This document shows positions 12,695 to 24,810 of a stretch of DNA of 64,000 bases, piece by piece (the stretch's first letter is position 1; every line of letters starts with the position of its first letter). The notes under the pieces are model-generated. The model worked only from the letters and a program-made list of their open reading frames with translations. It searched no databases and was not told the origin of the DNA. The stretch is from Parietaria judaica (taxonomy: Eukaryota; Streptophyta; Magnoliopsida; Rosales; Urticaceae): assembly GCA_954871525.1 (NCBI GenBank), contig OX940867.1:15477343-15541342 (forward strand), written 5' to 3'. Both the position numbers and the translations under genes were made by a program.

Positions 12695-13247
12695 TGTGAG
12701 CTTAAGCTTGACTTAGTCCGGATGACGACCAGAACCCAGGACGGGCAGAAACACTTGCGAGGAGTCAGCCCGGGTACCGACCAGAACAGAAGACGGACAA
12801 CTGTTCAGCCCAGCTCGGGTGAACACGAGCAAAACGTCCGGATAGAAGGCAAGCCCGGCCAGAGGCAGACGAGCAGGCCAGCTCGGGGACAGAGAAGCTG
12901 TCCGGGCAGGAAAGGGAAAGTAAGCAACTACCCAGCAAGGAAAGCGCGTAGCTTGAGGAACAAGCAAAGATCAAGTCAAAGATTTGATAGGATTATTTAG
13001 GGTAGTTTCCTGATTTTGTGCGATTTGGTTAGCTAGGGTTTCGCCTATGTGAGGCTATAAATATACCTAGCATGTACATTTTGTATAGTGTTGAGTCCAT
13101 TAGAATTTCGAGTTTATCTCCTTGTATATTGCCTTCGATTATTAATCAGAGAATTTCTTCTCCCAAAAGCTTGTGTCCTTTATTTTTGGTTCGATTTCTT
13201 TTGGTGTTATTCATGTTCTTTGCAGATCCGTGAATTGGGATCCAACA
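12695..13247 (+). repeat. 5' LTR of the copia element
   Basis: It starts TGTGAGCTTAAGCTTGAC and ends GGATCCAACA. It contains a TATA box and the transcript start region, and is homologous to the solo LTR at 5176-5677. It differs from the 3' LTR at about five sites. Confidence 0.97.
13056..13063 (+). promoter_or_regulatory. TATA box of the copia LTR promoter
   Basis: TATAAATA within GAGGCTATAAATATACC, about 190 bases before the end of the LTR. The same octamer is in the 3' LTR near 17635. Its place between the GC-rich U3 and the T-rich leader fits the U3/R promoter of a copia LTR. Confidence 0.7.
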
Positions 13248-13249
13248 AG

Positions 13250-13261
13250 TGGTATCAGAGC
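13250..13261 (+). promoter_or_regulatory. Primer-binding site, initiator tRNA-Met type
   Basis: TGGTATCAGAGC, two bases after the LTR end. It is complementary to the 3' end of plant initiator methionine tRNA and is the standard minus-strand primer site of plant copia elements. Confidence 0.95.
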
Positions 13262-13275
13262 TTCAATCGAAGAAC

Positions 13276-14040
13276 ATGTCTTCATCATCAGAGTCACCGA
13301 TGGAAAGAGCTTTGGTCGCGCCGAAACTAGACACCAGAGAAGGCACAGTTACACTCCATTACCCCATGCTCACGAAGAGCAATTACGCCGTGTGGGCGTT
13401 GAAGATGAGGGTAAATCTGCAGGCACAGGGAGTATGGGAGGCCGTAGAGAACGGCGGTGTCGAAGGGCGCAAGGAAAGAATGGCTCTAGCCGCTATCTAC
13501 CAAGCAGTTCCGGAAGATGTTCTCCTCATGCTTGCCGAGAAAGATTCCGCGAAGGAAGCATGGAAAACTCTTCAGACCATGCACATGGGCGCAGATCGCG
13601 TCAAGGAGGCAAAGGTCCAGACCTTGAAGAGTGAGTTCGAGGTCATGAGGATGAGGGAGAGCGAATCAATTGATGATTTCGCTATGCGGCTCACGTCCAT
13701 TGTGACCGGCATACGCTCGCTGGGAGACAAGGTGGAGGAGACCACCGTCGTCAAGAAGTTTCTCCGAGCAGTGCCTCACAGGTACATGCAGATCGTGACA
13801 TCGATCGAGCAGTTCGGCGATCTCAAGACCATGTCGGTCGAGGAGGTTGTTGGTCGTCTCAAGGCCCACGAAGAGAGACTTCGGGGTTACGGTGACAAAG
13901 ACGAGGAGAAGAACCTCCTGCTCACGCATGAAGAGTGGACGGCCAGACAGCGGAAAACCAGGGGAGCCGAGTTTTTGTCATATTCCTCAGATCGGAGTAG
14001 CTTTGGTGGAGCAGTCCGAGGACGCGGACAAGGTCGTTGA
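13276..14040 (+). pseudogene. gag: Copia gag, ended early by an in-frame TGA
   Basis: The capsid-type protein starts MSSSSESPMERALVAPKL at the ATG at 13276. An upstream in-frame GTG lies in the primer-binding region and is not the start. The region HYPMLTKSNYAVWALKM and the downstream helical part (about residues 60-200) are the usual copia gag (UBN2-type) domain. The frame stops at TGA (14038-14040) inside an Arg-Gly repeat (GRGQGR, stop, RGRGRD). The frame after the stop is the same one and goes on to the zinc knuckle, so this looks like a CGA to TGA change. The gag stop is thus a mutation and does not mark the true gag end. Confidence 0.9.
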
Positions 14041-15690
14041 CGAGGTCGAGGTCGGGACATGCGAGGTCGCGGCAGTGGATCTACCCGTCAGGAAGGCACG
14101 ACCAGGAGAGACAAGAGCACAGTGAAGTGCTACAATTGTCAGAAGCTTGGGCACTTTGCATCTGAGTGCCGAAGCAGGAAACAGGGCGAAGAGGCGAATC
14201 TAGCAAGATTCCCAGACGATCAGCACCAGCCGGCATTGTTGTTTGCCGAGCTGGAAATGCACCTGGACGAGCAGAATGGCGAGTGTGACGCCAAGGCCCG
14301 GGCAGAAGTGATCAGTGTGCCGATCAGCCCAGAGGCCGAGCAGACCTGTCCGGAGGAGACCAGCGAGAAGGTTTTCCTCATCGAGGATAAGGTTATTGCA
14401 AACCTCCTCGTAGACGGAGAGAAGAAGGTCAGTACCGACATATGGTACTTAGACAACGGAGCTAGCAACCACATGACTGGGGACCGAGCTAAGTTTGAAG
14501 AGCTCGATGAGAAGATCGCGGGCAGCGTGAAATTCGGCGATGGATCAGTCGTAGAGATCAGAGGCAAAGGGTCGATCCTGTTCGAGTGCAAGAATGGCGA
14601 CCAGCGTCTGATGACCCAGGTGTATCTCATCCCGAAGTTGAAAAGCAACATCATCAGTCTAGGACAGATGACTGAGATCGGGAACACGGTGTTGCTGCAA
14701 GGGTCCTACCTGAAGATGTGGACCAAAGAAGGAGAGTTGTTGATGAAGGTGGAGCGAACACCCAACAGACTCTACAAGATTCTCCTGAAGACATGCCAGC
14801 CCGTCTGTCTTATGGCATCGATGGCAGACCCGGCTTGGCTATGGCACGCACGGCTCGGACACGTGAATTTTCACGCGCTCAAGATGATGGGCGAGAAGAA
14901 GATGGCCTTCGGGGTTCCCAAGATAGAACACCCCGACCAGCTATGTGAGTGCTGCATGATCGCGAAGCAGGCGAGGATACCGTTTCCGATCAAGGCCAAA
15001 TTCCGAGCAGAGAGACCCCTACAGTTGGTGCATGCAGACCTATGTGGTCCAGTCACCCCAGCAATATTGGCAGGTAACAAGTACTTTCTTTTACTTGTTG
15101 ATGATTACAGTCGCTGGATGTGGGTTTATATGCTTAAGGAAAAGAGCGGAGCCTTTGAGGTCTTCAAGAAGTTCAAGAAGATCGTGGAGAATGGCTCGGT
15201 GCACAGGTTAAAGGTCTTGCGTACAGACCGAGGAGGAGAATTCACTTCCCAGCAGTTCGGAGAGTTCTGCGACCAGGAAGGAGTTCAACGTCACCTGTCC
15301 GCACCCTACACGCCCCAGCAGAATGGCGTAGTGGAAAGACGAAACCGAACTGTGATGAACACAGCCAGGAGCTTGCTCAAAAGCAAGCAAGTTCCAGCCC
15401 GGTTTTGGGCAGAAGCAGTAAGACATGCGGTCTACCTGCTTAATCGTTTGCCGACCAAAGCGCTAGGAGAGCGTACCCCCTACCAGGCGTGGAAAGGGAA
15501 GAAACCCCACTTAGAACACTTGAAAGTGTTCGGGTGCACCGCACACGTGAAGATTGCGGGGCTACATCTCAAGAAGTTGGATGACAGGAGTCAGAAGATG
15601 GTGTACCTTGGCGTTGAAGAAGGAAGCAAGGCACACAGACTCTATGATCCACCACAGACGTTTATGATCAGACTCAAGAAGTGGAGATGA
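14041..15690 (+). pseudogene. pol: Copia gag zinc knuckle, protease and integrase
   Basis: This continues in the same frame as the gag piece. In order it has a CCHC zinc knuckle (CYNCQKLGHFASEC, 14128-14169), the aspartic protease site LDNGASNHMTG (about 14449), the GAG-pre-integrase block ending in the HHCC zinc finger (HARLGH...CECCMIAKQ, about 14845-14970), and the integrase core with DLCGPVTP, DDYSRWMWVY, RTDRGGEFTS and QNGVVERRNRT. The DDE acidic residues are present. After LYDPP the frame runs into an unrelated tail and stops at 15690. The linker expected between integrase and reverse transcriptase is missing, and the downstream frame is shifted, so a deletion is inferred near 15650. 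Confidence 0.93.
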
Positions 15691-17579
15691 GCCTGGAGGA
15701 ACTTTCTTTGTTGTGTGCAGAAGAACCAGCCAATTACCAGGAGGCAGCAGCCGAGCAGGAGTGGCAGGAAGCAATGAAGAAGGAGATGGAGTCCATTGAG
15801 AAGAACAGGACATGGGAGCTTACCGACCTGGCCAAAGGTCATAATCCCATCGGCCTGAAGTGGGTGTTTAAGCTGAAGAAGGACACTGAGGGGAATGTCC
15901 TTAAGCACAAGGCAAGGCTGGTAGCTAAAGGCTACGTGCAGAGGAAAGGCATAGACTTTGAAGAAGTCTTTGCTCCAGTAGCAAGACTGGACACGATCAG
16001 ACTCATCCTAGCCCTAGCAGCGCATCGAGGTTGGGAAATTCACCATCTGGATGTCAAATCGGCATTCCTAAACGGTGACCTCGAAGAAGAAGTGTACGTC
16101 AAGCAACCAGAGGGGTTCGGTGTCACGGGCAAGGAGCAGAAGGTGTACAAGCTATCCAAGGCCTTATACGGGTTAAAACAAGCACCAAGAGCGTGGAACA
16201 TCCGCCTTGACAAGAGCTTGAAGAATCTTGGATTCACAAAGTGCTTGAGCGAGCAGGCAGTCTACACCAGGAGTTCCGGGCAGGAAACTCTGATCGTGGG
16301 AGTGTATGTGGACGACCTGATCGTCACAGGATCCAGCGCAGGAGGCGTAGATGGATTCAAGCAGCAGATGATGGCCGAATTCGAGATGAGTGACCTCGGA
16401 TTACTTTCGTACTACCTCGGTCTCGAAGTGGAACAGAAGAAGGACTGCATTACGCTGAAGCAGTCGGCCTACGCGAAGAAGATCCTTAAACAGTTCGAGA
16501 TGGCGGACTGTAACTCGAGCAGATACCCAATGGAGGCGAAGCTGCAGCTCGGGAAGGATGCTGAAGGGAGAAGAGTGGATCCCACGGAGTACAGACGCGT
16601 GATCGGGTGCCTAAGGTACCTCACCCACACCCGACCAGACATTTCACACGCAGTCGGGATAGTCAGTCGATACATGGAGAAGCCCACGAGTGCACACCAG
16701 CAGGCGGTGAAGCACATCTTGCGTTACGCGAAGGGCACGACGGACTACGGGATCCAGTACAACCGAGAAAGTGGAGCAGAAGTACTAGTCGGCTTTACGG
16801 ACAGTGATCTGGCCGGTGATATCGATGACAGGAAGAGTACCGGAGGGATGGCGTTCTACCTCAACGGAAACCTGATCACCTGGCAGTCTCAAAAGCAGCA
16901 GACAGTAGCTCTATCCTCATGCGAAGAAGAGTTCATGGCGGCAACCGCAGCAGCATGTCAAGCTATGTGGTTGAAGGGGCTACTTAGTGAAGTGACCGGA
17001 TCCGAGCAGAGACCAGCTACTCTCTACGTGGACAACAAGTCTGCAATTGCGTTGATGAAGAATCCAGTGTTCCATGGACGGAGCAAACACATTGACACGA
17101 AGTTTCACTACATTCGTGAATGTGTGGAGAAGCGAGAGATCATCGTGGAGTTCGTCAACACGAGGGAGCAACGGGCAGACATTCTTACCAAGGCTCTAGG
17201 GAGAGTCAAGTTCGAGGAGATGAGAGAGCTGCTCGGAGTAAAGAGTGTAGCAAGTCAAGCTTACGGGGGAGAATGTGAGCTTAAGCTTGACTTAGTCCGG
17301 ATGACGACCAGAACCCAGGACGGGCAGAAACACTTGCGAGGAGTCAGCCCGGGTACCGACCAGAACAGAAGACGGACAGCTGTTCAGCCCAGCTCGGGTG
17401 AACACGAGCAAAACGTCCGGATAGAAGGCAAGCCCGGCCAGAGGCAGACGAGCAGGCCAGCTCGGGGACAGAGAAGCTGTCCGGGCAGGAAAGGGAAAGT
17501 CAGCAACTACCCAGCAAGGAAAGCGCGTAGCTTGAGGAACAAGCAAAGATCAAGTCAAAGATTTGATAGGATTATTTAG
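15681..17579 (+). pseudogene. pol: Copia reverse transcriptase and RNase H
   Basis: The frame differs from the integrase frame; reading back from 15681 it can be extended to about 15655. It carries reverse transcriptase landmarks [47 protein letters not shown] and the catalytic YVDDLIVTG, then RNase H landmarks [23 protein letters not shown] and [13 protein letters not shown] through [11 protein letters not shown]. No stop precedes the polypurine tract, so the frame reads about 100 codons into the 3' LTR and ends there at 17579. The first residue has no proper ATG context, since this part was made by processing of a polyprotein. Confidence 0.93.
17263..17273 (+). promoter_or_regulatory. Polypurine tract
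   Basis: ACGGGGGAGAA directly before the 3' LTR start (TGTGAGC) is the expected plus-strand priming site. Confidence 0.85.
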
Positions 17580-17826
17580 GGTAGTTTCCTGATTTTGTGC
17601 GATTTGGTTAGCTAGGGTTTCGCCTATGTGAGGCTATAAATATACCTAGCATGTACACTTTGTATAGTGTTGAGTCCATTAGAATTTCGAGTTTATGTCC
17701 TTGTATATTGCCTTCGATTATTAATCAGAGAATTTCTTCTCCCAAAAGCTTGTGTCCTTTATTTTTGGTTCGATTTCTTTTGGTGTTATTCGTGTTCTTT
17801 GCAGATCCGTGAATTGGGATCCAACA
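17274..17826 (+). repeat. 3' LTR of the copia element
   Basis: 553 bases, the same length and ends as the 5' LTR. It is followed by the TAGAC target duplication at 17827-17831. Confidence 0.97.
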
Positions 17827-20069
17827 TAGACTAGTGGATACACCGCGCGTTGCGCGGTTGTGTAAAATTTATCTTTACAAATTTGATGAAAAATTTAACA
17901 ACATTTATTTTGGCCTCTTGAAAATTGTTTTTCCTGATTTTTAAGATTGTTGGGTGATTTTTTGTTTTCGAACTATCTATTGACTTATATGAGGATAAAC
18001 AACACTACTTACAATGCGTGAATTTTACCCGTAACTATTTCAAAGAAATGTTCAAGACATGTCAATTCTTGTGTTTGGGATAAAAATTATTATTTCTCGC
18101 GTGCATAAACACATGGAAACAAACCGAAACGAATTAAATTAAATGAAGCTTTCCTCTTAAGATCTCATGCCACAGAAATGTAAATAAAAATACTTTTTTT
18201 TTATTGTATTTAAGGTATAAGCCTATAGTCATCAATAACCCAAAAAAATAATCAATGAGCTCAAGCTTGATTTTCGAGAATCCTCTGTACAAAACCTTAA
18301 TAATATAATAATTTAATATAGTTATTCACTTAATCATCGCACTAATTAATATCTACAATCTAAAATAAAAATCCTTGATTAACATATCATAGTTTTTCTA
18401 GTGCATTTTGCGTTACGTACACAGACTATTGTTATTATTGTGTATTTAAAATTTTTATATTTAATTGAAAAACTTTTAAATCAATTCTTCATTTATATTG
18501 GAGTTTTTCCAGTCTATTTCCGTTATGTGTATAGACTATCATTGTTATCATATACATTTTACTCTTTATATGCTAATTTAGTCAATCTTAAATTACAAAA
18601 TTCTGAAAGAAAAAAAAAAGAGCACAATCTTTTGATATAATTCAAAAAACTAAACTCATTCGTATACAAAGGGGAACCTTAAATTAGTGTAGACATATAC
18701 CTTAAATTATTGGCAATCATAATCTTTTAAACTTAATATAGACATATACCTTAATTTTTTTTAAATATCAAAATCGTAAACACTCACCGAAAATGCGATG
18801 GAAAAGATCGGATCACCAACCTAACCAAACCTAAATAAGAAAATATATATAAAAAAAGAAAAATATGAGAATGTGTACATTTGTTTACGTGTAATTATGC
18901 AAATAATATTACGTGTAAGATCATCATGTAAATATCTTTTTTTCCTACTTGTAAACAGATCATAAGTACTTATGTTTTTAGGCATTTCATTAATAGTTTT
19001 TCCTATATTATTATATATTATGATTACACATTATTAATTTCGTGACTTATTATATTCTAATGGAGTTAAACTATTGTATTTAATGTTTAGAAAATGCTCA
19101 TACAATTTAACGTTTAATATAAATGACAATTTTTATATTTAATTCATTCACCTCGTGAAGTGATTGAAGTGTAAAAATTGTACTAAAAAATAAAATTAAA
19201 AAAATTAGAATTTAAACATTCTCAAATTCTTGGCTTTTTAGACAACTAAATTATTGTGGATAGACAACAATAGGATTCTCAAATCTAGATAATGAACTTT
19301 CCCTACACAAAAAGAATAATAGATGAAATACTCATTACACCCTTGATATCACTAAACTATAAATAATATAAATAAACAACCAAAAAAATGACCAAAAAAC
19401 AAAAATAATTACTAACAATCAAATAAATAGAGTTTTAACTAATTCACTTATTTAATCTGTTAATGGCATACCATTAGAGCTTCAAAAACTCCTCACCAAT
19501 TGCAACATGGTAAAGTCGTCCCAATGCTTAAAAACTAAAACTGATAAAAGTACTAGTTAAGATAAAAAAAAATAACATTGAGGAAAAAAAAAAGTTCCAA
19601 TAAGATGAATGAGGGTAATAGCTCACAAATGAAAGGCATCTAACTACCATGTTAGTATTTTGCTAGATAAAGTTTAATGAAACAACAAAATTTAGAGCCA
19701 TCACTGAACAATGAACAAAAAAGAAATACCGTGAATCTAAATCAATAATAGCATAATATTGCATGGAAATCAAATGCCAATTTGCAAAAATTTATAAACG
19801 TAGTCTTACAAAATTATCTTGGAGAAGAGTGACAAAATTAACTGTAGAACTAAAAAACATATTAAGATTGAATATGTTCCGGATTCGCATGGACGGTGAT
19901 ATTCTTCTCCAGTTTTATTCTCTTTATGGACTTGAGTATATGTATTGTTCTTGCTGTACAAATAAAAAAAATTAAGAAAAAAATTTAAGAACATAAGAAT
20001 TATAAAAGACATGATAAAATCTATATATATATAAAAGGAAAATCTCACCACAATAAATTATTAGCCTAA

Positions 20070-20432
20070 AAAGCTAAGGATTTGAGTATCTTCCATTTCT
20101 ACAATTTTCAGAATTTACAATTTTTTTGACAATTTTTTATAGATTTTGCAGTTTTTCATGCAATAATTTAATGCATTTGATGCTAGTAATTAATACATTC
20201 AAAGAACTTCATATTTTCTAAAATTTTGTATTTTCTTTTAAAAGAAATCAACTCTACAACTCTAACTGCAACATTATTCATTTGATGTCATTTATATGTA
20301 TTATTAAGCGTAAATGTCATTTATTTACTCTATCATTCAACTACTTCATTATATATCTATACACAGGCCTTATCAATTTGTTTGATATTTACTACTTTTT
20401 TCTCAATTATTTTCTTACTTTTTAATGTTTTT

Positions 20433-20468
<36 letters not shown>

Positions 20469-20996
20469 TGATATATAAGTAAAATCTAGGTGAATGATAC
20501 GGCAAAATAGAGAAGTAGAGATTTGAGAATCCTAATTTTTAGAATTTTTTTAAAGCAATTTATTTGCTACACTCACACTATAAACCTACATGATTTTCCA
20601 AGTGCACATTCAATAAGAGGAATCAAGTTTAAAGCTAAGGATTTGAGTATCTTCCATTTCTACAATTTTCAGAATTTACAATTTTTTTGACAATTTTTTT
20701 TATAGATTTTGCAGTTTTTTCATGCAATAATTTAATGCATTTGATGCTAGTAATTAATACATTCAAAGAACTTCATATTTTCTAAAATTTTGTATTTTCT
20801 TTTAAAAGAAATCAACTCTACAACTCTAACTGCAACATTATTCATTTGATGTCATTTATATGTATTATTAAGCGTAAATGTCATTTATTTACTCTATCAT
20901 TCAACTACTTCATTATATATCTATACACAGGCCTTATCAATTTGTTTGATATTTACTACTTTTTTCTCAATTATTTTCTTACTTTTTAATGTTTTT

Positions 20997-21048
<52 letters not shown>

Positions 21049-21210
21049 TGATATATAAGTAAAATCTAGGTGAATGATACGGCAAAATAGAGAAGTAGAG
21101 ATTTGAGAATCCTAATTTTTAGAATTTTTTTAAAGCAATTTATTTACTACACTCACACTATAAACCTACATGATTTTCCAAGTGCACATTCAATAAGAGG
21201 AATCAAGTTT
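20070..21210 (+). repeat. Tandem duplication, unit about 561 bp
   Basis: 20070-20630 and 20631-21210 both run from AAAGCTAAGGATTTGAG to GAGGAATCAAGTTT and are nearly identical. The length difference is mainly the internal (AT)n run (30 bases at 20437-20466, 46 bases at 21001-21046) plus a few T-run bases. Confidence 0.95.
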
Positions 21211-23521
21211 ATGTCATAACTTTTTAATCTTTAAACGTAAATACTAAATATCATGAATCAACTTAAATATCATCAAGTGTAGTTATTAATTAACGTTATG
21301 AATATATTGTTAGTCTTTTAAGATTCATGGATGGAAGCCTTTTGAATTCTCCTCACTAATGTGTATCCTAGAGAAGGGTTTTCATATTTATTGTGAATGA
21401 AACTCATAAACATTCAAATAACATAAAATAGACAAATAGAAGGTCACGTCCCTGAAAAACTTTCATACAATTTTGGTCTATCGTTCAATGTTTTTTGGGT
21501 TTAATATAATATTATATGGACTTCTATGGGTTTGTTCAGATTCTTTCGAAGGAATTCATCGCCATCCTCGGTCTCCCTTTGTCAGTGAAACAGGTTCTTT
21601 GCTACAAATTTGAATTGGGTTTGAATCTATAATTGTTATACTAGATTTTTATTTTCTCCATAATTTTTTCCTTTGTAGTCGTTTCTCATCCCCGTTATAT
21701 TTCTTCGGTGAGATTCTTTTTGCCTCGAATTTGATTTAAATATTCCCTTGATTCGTTTTATTTTTATGCTCTATTTGTTCACTTTCAGTTTATTTTAAAG
21801 TTGTATTTATGCCAAAAAAAAAAAGGTTTTTGTTCAATGGTGTTTCTGACGGCTTTGTGGTTTGATTTTTTTTTTTTTGGCAGTGTTACAGATTTCGTAA
21901 CACCCTGGATTACCCGATTCTAGCTTTGATCTGTGAGTTATCATATCCAATTTTATCTATCTTTTATCTCATGAAGTGATCATCTATATTTATATAATAT
22001 GATATTGTTAAATAAAGTTATATCGATATTAATTATCTACTGTGGGAGTTTATATCTTTCGGTACAATAACTTAGAGTTTAAGTTAATACTATTTCAATT
22101 TTAAGTTGACGATGCGTCTCTGTGGTGGGACTATGCTAAGAAGATAGTTATTTTTAAAATAGTTTGTCTTGATCCAAATCTCATGCTTTCAATTTAAAAT
22201 AGTCTTGATGCAATTTTCAATTTGCATCAAGACCAATAAATTTAGCTTAAATGAGAAAATAGTTATAAAAACATCTATTTGGGGATCGATATAGCCACAA
22301 TATAAAGTTAGAGTTTCTCTTATTTTTGTATTTCGGATAATTTTTTAAATACATTTCACTTATTTTTTTTCTTTTATTATAAATCTTTCTTTTTTTGTAA
22401 GTTTCCCGAGTATTTTATATTAATTCCGGATTTTGGGTAGTATATATATACATAGATAGAATATAATGGATATTGTTATGACTCAAAAAATTTAAACATG
22501 AATTATTTGCCTATCCAATTAAATACCAAAATATTGGTGTTTAATTTGAATTTCATGTAGTGGACAATGTAGAGAATATAAGTTGTTCAGGGTTTTGGTT
22601 ATAAGTTTCTTTTTATCATCATGACCTCATTTGGTTATTAGTTAGGTTTTTTTGTTGTGGGTATGAACTTTGTTTCCTCTGAGAATGAATTGATATATTT
22701 TATCAATATATCAATTCATTGGTCCACGCTAAGGGATTCTACACCGAGTCATGGAGAATGAATTTCGTTTTTCATTTCGACATATTTCATTGTTGTGAGA
22801 ATAATTTTTTTTTTATCGAGATTGAGAGGAAAAAGAAGTTAATATATAATGTTCTCACATTTTTATAGCTGTAAAGGTTAATCTTAAGCTAAAAAAATAG
22901 ATGTTTAACCTTAAGATTTTGTAATTGATTCCGAAAGAGGAAACATTATACACAAAGTTGATTTCAATTGGGTAGAAATGCAGGTTAATGTATTGTAGTT
23001 TGTAGTGATCTTGGTTGGCAAGTGACCTTTGATCAGAATCAATATACTTTTGTTGGTGTTTAATTTTTTCTTAGAGTTGATGCTTTTGTTTTAATTTTAT
23101 TGGTTGTAATTTAGTGATAATGGTTGTTTAACGTTTATTTTTCGTTGATTTATTTTTCTAACTTATAATTATCTTAAGCTGGAGTTTTACTTTTGGTAAA
23201 AGTTGGTGTCTTTTGTTTTATTTCTATATTTTATTTTATGTTGAAGTAGTAAGTTTGGTAAATGGTAATAGTTCTTTCATGTCTTCAGTTTTAGTTTTAG
23301 TTTTAGTCTCTTACCTTTTTTATGTATATTCTCTTTGCTACGTAGAACGACTATAAGTTCAATTATACAGGTTGAGTAGTAGATTTTGAATGAACAAAAA
23401 ATGTAATGATTAAATTTAACACTTTTTCAAGCATATCTCCTCATATATATATAAAACTTTTTCAAGCATATCTCCTCATCTATATAATAAATTGTTCAAT
23501 ATTTTTATGATTCTTTTACGT

Positions 23522-23540
23522 CACCGCGCGAAGCACGGTG
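23522..23540 (+). other. Helitron 3'-terminal hairpin
   Basis: CACCGCGC-GAA-GCACGGTG, eight-base arms with one mismatch, ahead of the CTAG end of H4. The same hairpin type occurs at 31114-31132 (minus strand, perfect arms), 41792-41810 (plus strand) and near 17842 (minus strand). Confidence 0.8.
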
Positions 23541-23552
23541 CCAATCCACTAG

Positions 23553-23608
23553 TATAAAATAAAACGAAAAAAGGATATCATTGCATAGTTTATGTCTTAC
23601 AAATCCTT

Positions 23609-23645
<37 letters not shown>

Positions 23646-24810
23646 CAAAAAGACACAAATGAAGACTCATAACGCTACACATAAATACAATGAGAAAACC
23701 CAAAAGCCAATACATTTGATGATGATATAAATATAACACTAAATTAACCGATACTAAATATTGCTAGGTTGTAAAAGAAAACGTTACATGATTTTACCTT
23801 GGTCTTTTAGTATTCTTGTAAGTTGCAAGTTACATGATATTAAAGATTTTAAGAAAGAGATATTAATTTGTTATCAAGTTATAAGTTTATCAATTCTTAT
23901 GACATTCAATGAGAAAAGAGATATTCATTTTCAAACCCCAAATTATCAAGTTGCTCAATAATTTATTCTTTTTTCAATACTTTAATTTACACATCACTTG
24001 TTGTTATCTCATTTTATCATATATAGATTTGATTAATTAGGTATATTCACCGTAACTCATTCGGCATAGCCAAAACAATTATGTGAATGCTAGAAATCTT
24101 AAACATGTTTTGTGATTTAGATAAAACACTATTGATCTTCAATGACTTTATTTAAGCATGCATGTTAGTTAATTCCTTTATATAATTTGTTTATTTGATT
24201 GCTACTGCTATATATCTTGACCAATATTCATGAATTAATAATAATATTAAATACCTGAAATTCATGGCACCGAGTTCATAGCCTACTTTGGGATATAGCT
24301 GCGACAAAAGCTTCACAATATAAAGCTATATATATGTGGTGACAAATTCAGTTGTTAAAGCAAATATATCAACACAGGAGTTCGTAAAAGGGACCGGGTC
24401 GAGATGGGACAGATTCATGTAAGTTTTCGTGCTTGGCTACGAATTGGAAGAAGAAAAAAGATCTAAAATAAGCTTGTGCAAATATTCTTGTGCAAATAAT
24501 TTATGTTCTTTCATTCCACAAGCGTAGACCCTAAAATATCAATTGTTGCTATTAAAACTTTGCACCACAAACAAAAATAATGTTTAGAAAATCACATTGT
24601 GTACATACGTGTAGTGGCTTGAATAATTACTGCAAAATATACGATGTATATATACCTTAACACAACACTGGAAGTGAATGATCGTTCATTAAAAAACATT
24701 AAATCATCAATGTCTTAATCCTCTTAATAATTGTCTATACTACTAATCGGTTAAAGCATATTGAAGGATAAGTTATAAATTGTTCCCATTCTTACTATTA
24801 AAGAAAAGAA
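23553..24810. other. AT-rich DNA between H4 and the MULE
   Basis: An (AT)n run fills 23611-23644. No gene is supported. A 66-codon frame at 23761-23961 resembles nothing known. Confidence 0.6.

Larger units (their letters stand above)
12695..17826 (+). mobile_element. Ty1-copia LTR retrotransposon, full length, defective coding
   Basis: Two 553-bp LTRs (12695-13247 and 17274-17826) flank an internal region with a primer-binding site, gag, protease, integrase, reverse transcriptase and RNase H in copia order (integrase before reverse transcriptase). The 5-mer TAGAC is duplicated at 12690-12694 and 17827-17831. By eye the LTRs differ at about five positions (roughly 1 percent), so the insertion is young. 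Coding capacity is nevertheless broken: an in-frame TGA near the end of gag and a deletion with frameshift between integrase and reverse transcriptase. It would need proteins from a relative to move. Confidence 0.97.
20020..23552 (+). mobile_element. Helitron H4, non-autonomous (plus strand)
   Basis: It starts TCTATATATATATAAAAGGA after an A (20019), and ends CCAATCCACTAG before a T (23553). A hairpin at 23522-23540 (arms CACCGCGC and GCACGGTG, loop GAA, one mismatch) lies 8 bases before the terminal CTAG. These three features match plant Helitron ends and A/T target preference. No Rep/helicase reading frame exists in 3.5 kb. The interior has a 561-bp tandem duplication and T-rich stretches (21530-21930) that read like untranslated leader or intron sequence, possibly captured from a host gene. 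Confidence 0.65.

Noticed and set aside
12563..13000. 145-codon frame and antisense frames across the LTR
   Set aside because: They lie in the GC-rich U3 of a copia LTR, and the same frames recur in the other LTR.
14220..14687. 155-codon minus-strand frame
   Set aside because: It is the antisense shadow of the protease region of copia pol.
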